Below, in pieces: positions 57,803 to 64,000 of a DNA stretch of 64,000 nucleotides. Both the position numbers and the translations under genes were made by a program. This DNA comes from Clostridia bacterium (GTDB lineage: Bacteria > Bacillota > Clostridia > Christensenellales > CAG-138): positions 1-64,000 of the forward strand of contig JAGACA010000006.1 in NCBI GenBank assembly GCA_017614315.1, given 5' to 3'. Each line of letters opens with the position of its first letter. Position 1 is the first letter of the stretch. Under the pieces are notes generated by a model. That model did no database searches, had not been told where the DNA came from, and saw nothing but the letters and a program-made list of their open reading frames with translations.

Positions 57803-58114
57803 TTATTTCACGATCTTATCCGCGAGATACGATACGAACGGAAGATGCGTGATATTGCCGATAAGGTTCAGCACCCCGAAGAATATCATTATCGCCCATA
57901 CCACGTACGCGAGGGCGTAATGCATGAAGAAGGTCAGGAGCCCCAGCGTTATCGCAGCCGCCATCCCGAGCACGGCCTCCCACATGAACTGCTTGTTCTC
58001 GCGCGTCATGGCGCGGTCGATAATCAGCGCCAATACCGCAACGATGGGCAGTATGAACGATACTCCGTATGCAACGTTGGCTTTCATGCCGAATATCTTG
58101 TGATTGCTGAACAT
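57803..58114 (-). CDS. Small multi-span membrane protein (DUF4870-like)
   Basis: A 103-residue protein with about three membrane helices (ANVAYGVSFILPIVAVLALI, WEAVLGMAAAITLGLLTFFM, ALAYVVWAIMIFFGVLNLIG). The layout and the FGMKANVAYG start resemble the DUF4870/Tic20-like small membrane family. ATG at 58114 after AGAGGCG, 23 bp behind the alpha-galactosidase gene, so it may be the last gene of that operon. Function unknown. Confidence 0.8.
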   Translation of the reverse strand: MFSNHKIFGMKANVAYGVSFILPIVAVLALIIDRAMTRENKQFMWEAVLGMAAAITLGLLTFFMHYALAYVVWAIMIFFGVLNLIGNITHLPFVSYLADKIVK

Positions 58115-58137
58115 GATATAATCGCCTCTTTTGTATT

Positions 58138-59766
58138 TTACTTAAAACTGATCGTTTTTTCGTTGCTGCCCGCGGTATAGCTTACCGTGATGGTCTTTCC
58201 GTCGACCGTGACGCCGGTGACGGAAGCGTTCCTAAGCGCGTTGAGCTTTCTGTAATTCGAAAGCGCGATACCGTCATACTCGCCGATATTGTCGGACGTC
58301 ATGAACACGCCGCCGAACAGCGCGTTTATGCTCGCGAGCTTCAGCTTCTGTGCCTTCGACAGGCGGATGTTCTTCTCACGCAGGAAGAATACGTCGGGAT
58401 CCGACATGAACGCCCTGCCGTTCAGCTGACGGCGGAAAACGGTGTTGCGCATTGCCTGACGTGTGGAGATCCTCTCGCGGTGCAGAAGCCGCATCCAGGG
58501 CTTGTCGTCCCAGTCGAGACCCACGTCGCAGCTTATGCGGCAGTACTCGACGAGCCCGAACGCCGGCATCAGCGGCACGCCGCAGCCGAGTATCGGATGG
58601 CTCCCGCAAAGCCGCCTCAAAAGCTTCATCGCGCGGATCATCCTGCCCGCGCGGGTCTCGCGCGAGGAACCGAAAGGCGCGGCGCCGTAAAGGAAATCGA
58701 GCTTAACGAGGTCGTAGTTCCACACGTCGAATACGCGCTTGAATACTTCTTCAAGATATGAAACGACGTCCGGATTGTCGATGTCGAGGGAATAGAACCC
58801 GCTCCAGTTCCCGCCGCAGCTCCAGGGCTCGCCGTCGACCGTATAGAACCAGTCGGGATGCTCGGAGCAGAGCTTGGAGTTTTTCTCCGCTACGAACGGC
58901 GCGAGCCAGATACCGGCCTTGTAGCCCTTCTGATGGATGGCGTCGGAGACTCTCCGCATGCCGTTCGGGAACTTTACGGGATCGCACTCGAGCCAATCAC
59001 CCACGAAGGGCTCCCAGCCGTCGTCAATCTGGAAAAGCTCGCCGCCGCGCATGACCTTTCCGCAGCCGGCGAGATCCGCCATAATGCTCTCCTCGCTGAT
59101 ATTCTGATAACGGTTATACCAGCTGGAATAGCCCGTGAGCGGGACGCTCGTTATTGGGGACACGCCCATCTCGCGGAACCAGGCGTCGAATACCGCGTCC
59201 TCGGCGCCCTCCGCGATGAAAAGTCTGAAGGCGTCGAAATCGCCGTCCACCTCAAGTCCCTCGCAGTCGCGGCGGATCATGAGCGTCTGATCCTCGGCGT
59301 TGTACCTGAACATGGTATAGCCGCATCTCTCGTCGAGCGAAGCGAACAGCAGAAAGCGTTCGCCCTCGCGGAAATAGCAGTAGGATTCGCCGTGAAAAAC
59401 GCCCTTTTTGTTGGGATAATCGACGAAATGATAATCGCCGTATCTGTCAAGGCCGTACTTGTCGACGATCGACTGCGGGACGCTGTTAAGACCTCTTATG
59501 CGATCCTTTTTAGTGTATTCGGGGCAGTAGGTCCAGGTCTGGTAGCCGTTCATGAAAATGTTTGCGCCGTCGGCGTCCGAAAGCTGTATCCTTGCCGTAG
59601 CCGATTCTACGGTGCCGTGAAGCCCGCGCTTCAAGTGCAGCACCGTAGAAGCGCCGTCCCCACCGGGGAGCGGACGCCACACGAGCTCGAAAGAATCGTC
59701 GCGCGACGCCTGCGCGCCCTGTGCGTTAACGGTAATATTCGTTTTTATTCTTTGAGGTTTATTCAT
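58138..59766 (-). CDS. Alpha-galactosidase, glycoside hydrolase family 36
   Basis: Cytoplasmic enzyme of 542 residues removing alpha-linked galactose. N-terminal beta-sandwich (to ~230), then the TIM barrel: YSSWYNRYQNISEESIMADL, LFQIDDGWEPFVGDW, GIWLAPFVAEKNS, the catalytic nucleophile Asp in LVKLDFLYGA and the acid/base Asp in CRISCDVGLDWDD. A C-terminal all-beta domain is short. Overlaps the transporter gene by eight bases. It probably acts with the beta-galactosidase upstream on imported galactosides. Confidence 0.92.
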   Translation of the reverse strand: MNKPQRIKTNITVNAQGAQASRDDSFELVWRPLPGGDGASTVLHLKRGLHGTVESATARIQLSDADGANIFMNGYQTWTYCPEYTKKDRIRGLNSVPQSIVDKYGLDRYGDYHFVDYPNKKGVFHGESYCYFREGERFLLFASLDERCGYTMFRYNAEDQTLMIRRDCEGLEVDGDFDAFRLFIAEGAEDAVFDAWFREMGVSPITSVPLTGYSSWYNRYQNISEESIMADLAGCGKVMRGGELFQIDDGWEPFVGDWLECDPVKFPNGMRRVSDAIHQKGYKAGIWLAPFVAEKNSKLCSEHPDWFYTVDGEPWSCGGNWSGFYSLDIDNPDVVSYLEEVFKRVFDVWNYDLVKLDFLYGAAPFGSSRETRAGRMIRAMKLLRRLCGSHPILGCGVPLMPAFGLVEYCRISCDVGLDWDDKPWMRLLHRERISTRQAMRNTVFRRQLNGRAFMSDPDVFFLREKNIRLSKAQKLKLASINALFGGVFMTSDNIGEYDGIALSNYRKLNALRNASVTGVTVDGKTITVSYTAGSNEKTISFK

Positions 59767-61192
59767 TTTCCGGTTTATTCTCGGAGGCCTTATGGGCTTC
59801 CTCGATGGTGTTCATTACTTTCTTTTCGTTATAGAGCGCAAGTATCACCGCGCCGAGGGTGCAGAATATGACCGCCACGATCGAGACCCATCTCAGACCG
59901 TAAACGGATGGGGTTATGTCGTTGCTGTTCAGATCCTGCGTGGTGCCGAGTATCGCGAGCGAGGTGAATACCAGCATCGCCACCGACTGACCCATCTTCA
60001 TGGCAAAGGTGCGCGCCGCGAAGAACATTCCCTCACGCTTCTCGCCGGTGCGGATGGAATCCTCCTCGGCGACGTCCGCGACGATGGACTGCGGTATGAT
60101 GCCGAGAAGCGCCATCGGGAAGGCGGAGATCACGACGACAAGTATGCCGGGAAGCACGCCCTTAAGCGCGGGGATGATGCCTATCAGCGCCGTCACGACG
60201 TACGCGAGCGCAAGGCCGAGGAAGCCGGTTATTACGAGCTTCTTCTTGCCGAACTTCGCGACGAGCTTGGATACGATGGGATAGAAGCAGGCGGAGAGCA
60301 CGGTCATACCGCCAAGGAAATACATCGACCACGATTCGTCAAGCTCCATCGACACCTTGACGAAGAACGGCAGTCCCGTCTGGAAAAGCGTCAGCGCGAT
60401 GAAGTAGGCGATATCGGAAGCGGAGAACTTCAGGAACTCCTTGTTTTTGAAGGTCTTGGTCAGGCTCTTGAAGGTGTTGGACTTCGAGGGCTCGGCGTCC
60501 ACGAATTCCTTCTCGTTCAGCTTGAACGTCGGGATAAGCATGCAGATGAGAGCGATCACAGCGAGCACTATGAAGCAGAGGCGGTAGCTCCAGGGGAAGT
60601 CGCCGCCGATGAGCCCGCGGACGACGCCTGCGAACACGAAGGGCAGATACGCGATCATGGTACCGAAGAAGAACGTGAGCGAGATCGCGGTGGAGATATA
60701 CATGCGGTCCTCCTGCGTCTTTCCGAACTCGGAGATGAGCGCATTATAAGGAGTGCAGTACATGGTCATGAAGAAATAGAACAGGATGAGGAAGCCGAGC
60801 ACCCATACCACGTTGATCGAGCTGATCGCCCTTACCGGCGCGCAGAAGACCAGAACGGCGACCACGGCGAAGGGGATGGCGGCGATGCGCATGAAGGGTA
60901 TGCGGCGTCCCTTGGGATTCTTGCTCCTGTCGGACAGCGACGCGATTAAAGGATCGGTCACCGCGTCGAAAATACGGCAGATGAACGCGATGAGTCCGAG
61001 TATCGTAAGCACGCCGAATATGATGAGGCCGGGCTTTAAGTACTGGACGGCGTTGTTGTTGACGATATCGTTCTTCGTGGGAAGATAGAACGTCACGAGC
61101 CACGCGTTGATGATACCGCCGAGTATCGACCAGCCGAGCTGACCGACGGCGAATATCCTCATTTCCTTTTTGGTAAGACGTCTTGTTTTCAT
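59759..61192 (-). CDS. Sugar:cation symporter of the GPH family (MFS)
   Basis: Twelve-span importer of 477 residues. GPH landmarks are FICRIFDAVTDPLIASLSDR (conserved Asp-Pro in loop 2-3) followed by a basic GRRIPFM, and MYCTPYNALISEFGKTQEDR. Located between two glycoside hydrolase genes, so galactosides (melibiose-, raffinose- or galactan-derived) are the probable cargo, imported with Na+ or H+. Start at 61192 close behind the GH2 gene. Confidence 0.92.
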   Translation of the reverse strand: MKTRRLTKKEMRIFAVGQLGWSILGGIINAWLVTFYLPTKNDIVNNNAVQYLKPGLIIFGVLTILGLIAFICRIFDAVTDPLIASLSDRSKNPKGRRIPFMRIAAIPFAVVAVLVFCAPVRAISSINVVWVLGFLILFYFFMTMYCTPYNALISEFGKTQEDRMYISTAISLTFFFGTMIAYLPFVFAGVVRGLIGGDFPWSYRLCFIVLAVIALICMLIPTFKLNEKEFVDAEPSKSNTFKSLTKTFKNKEFLKFSASDIAYFIALTLFQTGLPFFVKVSMELDESWSMYFLGGMTVLSACFYPIVSKLVAKFGKKKLVITGFLGLALAYVVTALIGIIPALKGVLPGILVVVISAFPMALLGIIPQSIVADVAEEDSIRTGEKREGMFFAARTFAMKMGQSVAMLVFTSLAILGTTQDLNSNDITPSVYGLRWVSIVAVIFCTLGAVILALYNEKKVMNTIEEAHKASENKPENE

Positions 61193-61215
61193 GATGCCTC
61201 CTTAAAAATGTATGA

Positions 61216-63549
61216 TTATTCGATCGTGAATACGATGGATACGGGCTCGGCCTGATCCGCGGCTACGGTCAGCGCCGCACGACCGGTATTCCCGTTCGTC
61301 TTAACGTACGTTCCGCACATGCCGCCCTCCGCGGTGATGACGGAAGGCCCGACGAGCTCCGCGTCGCCCTCGAGCGTAAGCTTCACGGGAAGCTGCGCGT
61401 AAGGCGCGGCCGCGCCGTTCTCGTCAAGTATGCGTATGCGCACGGCTGCCATGTCGTACGTCGCTCCCTCGCGAAGCACGGTCGACGACGGCGCCGCCTC
61501 GATATGAAGCCGACGCGAGGGCTTCTTCGTTACAGAGGCGACGACCCTGCCGTCCTTTACCGCGTCGAAACGCCAGCTCGTTACGGCGCCGCCCCAGTTG
61601 CCTATGTATTTGCCGTAAAGCTTTACTCCGTCGTCGTACGTAAGGCCGTATTTCAGCATGCACCAGCCCATCTTCAGCTTGTATTTCAGGGGCAGGTTCG
61701 CCATGCCGTATTTGCCCGCGGCCAGAAGACTGTCGTGCAGGAGCTTTTCCTTCCTTCCGGTAAAGCCCTCCTGCGTTTTAAGAAGCTCGCCGACCGTGTC
61801 CGAAACCATCATGGGCGGATGGGGAAGACCGTTCGGCACAGCCGTGAACGTGGTCACGAAGGCGTCGTTCTTATAAAGCTTCACCTCGTCCGCGTTGGTG
61901 AAGAGCCATACGTCGCCGATATTGCCAGCGGCGTAATCGCCTATGTCCATGCCCGAGCCGACCTCGAGGTACGGAGCCTCACCCTGGCTGCGGTAAAGCG
62001 CCGCGGCAAGCTTGGGATTTCTGAACGAATCGAGCACGCCGTGATAGCATATGCGGTCGCCGGAGCCGAAATCCTTATGCGTCGCGTAGTCGAACATGCA
62101 CCAGCCGAAGCAGCCCGCATGCTCGCCGTCTGAATATGCCGCGCCGAGCACCTTCGCATGGCGGAGCGCCTGCTCCTGCCTTTTCGCGGCGTGGTCGAAG
62201 GGCTTCGTCGGGAACATGTGCCCGTTATGCTCGGAGATGAGGAACGCCTTTCCCATATCGGTGGTAACGTCCTTCTTTTTCTTGCAGCCGGGGGTGGTAC
62301 CGTCGTGCGAAAAGTCATTGAAGGCGTATACGTCCTCCAGAAGGCGGCTCTTTTCGAGATAGCGCACGCCGCTCGTCTGCCTCGAGGGATCGAGCTTGTG
62401 AGCAAGGGCGTTGGTACGCTTGTAAAAATCGTCGTCGTCGACGCTCTCGTTTATGCGCACGCCCCAAAGGACGATCGACGGATGATCGCGGTACTGCATT
62501 ATCATCTCGCGCACGTTTTCGATCGAGCGCTCCTTCCATGCTTCGTCGCCAATATGCTGCCAGCCGGGCAGCTCAGTGAAAACGAGGAGCCCGAGCTCGT
62601 CGCACGCGTCGATGAAATGTTGGCTCTGCGGGTAATGGCTCGTCCTTACGGCGTTGACGCAGAGCTCCTCCTTAAGGATCCTCGCATCCTCGACCTGCAG
62701 GGACTTCGGCGCTGCATAGCCGATGTACGGCCAGCACTGGTGCCGGTTCAGTCCGCGCATGAAATACTTTTCACCGTTAAGGTACAGCCCGTCCGCGGCG
62801 AACACAGCGCTGCGGAAACCGACGCGATCCTCACGCATGTCGACGGTTTTGCCGTCGGCGCCGATCAGCTCGGTCTTAAGCGTATAAAGCTTCGGATGCT
62901 CGGGAGACCACGCCTCCGCGCCTTCGAGCTTTTCGTTAAAGGAAAGCTCCTCTCCGCCGAAGCCGAGAACGGGCTTGTCTCCGTCGAGAAGGGTAAGCCG
63001 TATTTCTTTGTATTCGCCGCAGACGGCGATGTCGGCTTTGATCCCGCCCTTGTGATCCGCACGGATATAGACGTCTTCGATGAAGCTCTTTTCCTTTACG
63101 TCGAGCCAGACCTCGCGGTACAGCCCGCCGAAGCAGAGGTAGTCTATGACGTAGCCGAATGGCGGGACGTCGTCTCGCTCCGTGGTGTCGAGACGCACTG
63201 CGATCAGGTTGTCGCCCTCGAAAAGAAATTCGGTTATCTCACAGCGGTACGCGGTATAGCCGCAGAAATGCTCGCCGGCCTTTTTCCCGTTAACGAACAG
63301 CTCGAGCACGTGAGCAGCGCCGTCGAACTGAATAAAATACCGCTTGCTTTTATCGTCGACGGTCAAATGCCTGCGGTATCCGAATATGCCGGAATAGTCG
63401 TCCGGATCGGCATAATGCAAAGGCGACTCGCCGACCGTGTGCGGAATACGCACGCGGATCAAACCGTCGCCCGCTCCGGATGAAGCCCCGGAGAAAAACC
63501 CGTCGGAAGGGGATCTTGTGAATTCCCAATCGTTGGAAATGCTCTGCAT
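61216..63549 (-). CDS. Beta-galactosidase-like enzyme, glycoside hydrolase family 2
   Basis: 777-residue GH2 enzyme without a signal peptide. Domains: N-terminal jelly roll (1-~165, RYFIQFDGAAHVLELFVNGK), immunoglobulin-like (~170-255), TIM barrel (~255-560) with LRTSHYP-type AVRTSHYPQS, the acid/base Glu in LWGVRINESVD and the nucleophile Glu in LISEHNGH, then C-terminal beta domains. The acid/base motif reads RINE rather than the usual GNE. First gene of the GH2-transporter-GH36 operon; beta-galactoside versus other specificity is uncertain. Confidence 0.9.
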   Translation of the reverse strand: MQSISNDWEFTRSPSDGFFSGASSGAGDGLIRVRIPHTVGESPLHYADPDDYSGIFGYRRHLTVDDKSKRYFIQFDGAAHVLELFVNGKKAGEHFCGYTAYRCEITEFLFEGDNLIAVRLDTTERDDVPPFGYVIDYLCFGGLYREVWLDVKEKSFIEDVYIRADHKGGIKADIAVCGEYKEIRLTLLDGDKPVLGFGGEELSFNEKLEGAEAWSPEHPKLYTLKTELIGADGKTVDMREDRVGFRSAVFAADGLYLNGEKYFMRGLNRHQCWPYIGYAAPKSLQVEDARILKEELCVNAVRTSHYPQSQHFIDACDELGLLVFTELPGWQHIGDEAWKERSIENVREMIMQYRDHPSIVLWGVRINESVDDDDFYKRTNALAHKLDPSRQTSGVRYLEKSRLLEDVYAFNDFSHDGTTPGCKKKKDVTTDMGKAFLISEHNGHMFPTKPFDHAAKRQEQALRHAKVLGAAYSDGEHAGCFGWCMFDYATHKDFGSGDRICYHGVLDSFRNPKLAAALYRSQGEAPYLEVGSGMDIGDYAAGNIGDVWLFTNADEVKLYKNDAFVTTFTAVPNGLPHPPMMVSDTVGELLKTQEGFTGRKEKLLHDSLLAAGKYGMANLPLKYKLKMGWCMLKYGLTYDDGVKLYGKYIGNWGGAVTSWRFDAVKDGRVVASVTKKPSRRLHIEAAPSSTVLREGATYDMAAVRIRILDENGAAAPYAQLPVKLTLEGDAELVGPSVITAEGGMCGTYVKTNGNTGRAALTVAADQAEPVSIVFTIE

Positions 63550-63577
63550 GAAGGATCCTCCCGAAATGTTTTTTCTT

Positions 63578-63607
63578 ATTATATCCTCTTTTCGGGCTCC
63601 TTGTCAA
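63578..63607 (-). promoter_or_regulatory. Promoter of the galactoside operon
   Basis: Minus strand TTGACA (63607-63602), 18 bp, TATAAT (63583-63578); SD GGGAGGAT ahead of the GH2 start. Confidence 0.65.
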
Positions 63608-63747
63608 TCGAAAATGGCTCTTAAAGGGCAAAAATGGGCGCTTTTACATAATTTTTCTGTAATTTTTTTATCACAAACTCTTTCAAAATCCTTAAAAATA
63701 TGATAGAATAAGACAAGCATATGCTAAAAGACCCAAAGGAGGATAAC

Positions 63748-64000
63748 GTGAAAAAAACAATAGCCCTCCTACTAATGATCATAATTTCATTCAGCGCTGC
63801 GCCGACGGGAGCCGATGCAACGGGCACGAGGCTTGCTCTTACGTACACTCCCAGCTCGCAGTACAGGTCAAGCGTCTACTATTCGAATCTCAAGGAACTG
63901 AGGCTGACCGGCAATCAGCGCCTTGATCTCATCAACGTAGGCCTTTCGCAGGTCGGCTATCATGAAGGCGATAAAGAGTCCGAGCTCGACGGCTCGAACA
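63748..64000 (+). CDS. Secreted protein, probable CHAP-type peptidase/amidase (partial)
   Basis: Only the first 84 codons lie in the window. GTG start at 63748 behind AAAGGAGGAT. A signal peptide (MKKTIALLLMIIISFSAAPTG) is followed by a linker and LDLINVGLSQVGYHEGDKES, which resembles the beginning of CHAP-domain cell-wall hydrolases where a Gly-Tyr-x-Glu-Gly segment precedes the catalytic Cys. The catalytic residues are beyond the edge, so the call is tentative. Confidence 0.6.
   Translation, partial: MKKTIALLLMIIISFSAAPTGADATGTRLALTYTPSSQYRSSVYYSNLKELRLTGNQRLDLINVGLSQVGYHEGDKESELDGSN

Noticed and set aside
62158..63483. 441-codon open frame antisense to the GH2 gene
   Set aside because: Shadow frame; the sense strand has all GH2 domains and catalytic residues.
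1..64000. CRISPR arrays, complete insertion sequences or prophage modules
   Set aside because: No regularly spaced repeats, no transposase genes and no phage structural genes were found; the only short tandem repeats are the 12-bp pairs near 3816-3893.

Overview
The window looks like the chromosome of an anaerobic, low-oxygen-adapted member of the Bacillota, class Clostridia, probably an uncultured animal-gut lineage related to Christensenellales or Oscillospirales. This is inferred from gene content, not from a marker gene. The signs are a lysine-fermentation operon, a flavodiiron protein, a CwlD-like amidase, a UvrX/YolD-type polymerase pair, a PuuR-like pot operon, MarR-ABC-ABC exporters and strong Shine-Dalgarno sites. 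The DNA is fairly GC-rich, with frequent ATA and AGG codons. Consensus sigma-A promoters (TTGnnn, 17 bp, TATAAT-like) can be read in front of most transcription units.

Layout. 1-3127: a GH3 glycosidase (cut by the window edge) divergent from an AraC regulator. 3128-5937: a decayed integration locus. It holds an excisionase-like HTH gene, tandem 12-bp repeats, the 3' half of a serine tRNA gene, a second 21-bp copy of the same tRNA end, a GNAT gene, a small XRE regulator with two matching operators, and remnants of mobile-element genes (one ParB-like). 5938-13415: an interrupted methyltransferase, a GNAT, a DUF4349 lipoprotein, phosphoglucomutase, AsnRS, a PHP phosphatase and an RpiR regulator. 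13642-19397: an unknown protein, then a polyamine importer operon (cupin-XRE regulator, potABCD) with a clear repeated operator. 19531-23066: ddl-murF-patatin. 23095-28144: a CwlD-like amidase and a MarR-controlled heterodimeric ABC exporter. 28340-31938: a 5'-nucleotidase-like HAD and a compact aroA-aroC-(chorismate mutase/shikimate kinase) operon. 32022-42770: a multidomain flavodiiron protein, PcrA, MsrA, MATE, a GGDEF protein with two HAD phosphatases, PlsC and an acyl-ACP thioesterase. 42775-45627: Nudix, then a three-gene operon with a membrane zinc-ribbon protein, a zinc-ribbon protein carrying five VYAGPEYF-like repeats, and a radical SAM/SPASM enzyme. 45707-52722: a lysine riboswitch followed by kal-kce-kdd-lipoprotein-kamA-kamD-kamE. 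52775-57753: Y-family polymerase, YolD, a small Cys protein divergent from htpG, and an NAD(P)H oxidoreductase. 57803-63607: a small membrane protein and a galactoside operon (GH2, GPH transporter, GH36). 63748 to the end: start of a secreted, CHAP-like protein.

Working together. The kam/kdd/kce/kal genes convert lysine plus acetyl-CoA to acetoacetate, crotonyl-CoA and ammonia. The CoA-transferase, butyryl-CoA dehydrogenase, lysine permease and aminomutase-reactivating genes must lie elsewhere. The riboswitch geometry suggests lysine turns this operon on. The most novel-looking unit is the radical SAM operon at 43263-45627. Its translationally coupled partner has repeated aromatic/Gly-Pro motifs and could be a RiPP-like or protein-modification substrate.

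A recurring theme is very tight promoter architecture. Three divergent gene pairs share or overlap promoter hexamers (aroA/flavodiiron, msrA/MATE, plsC/thioesterase). Two genes, aroA and the Y-family polymerase, have a -10 box exactly 6 nt before the ATG, which predicts leaderless mRNAs.
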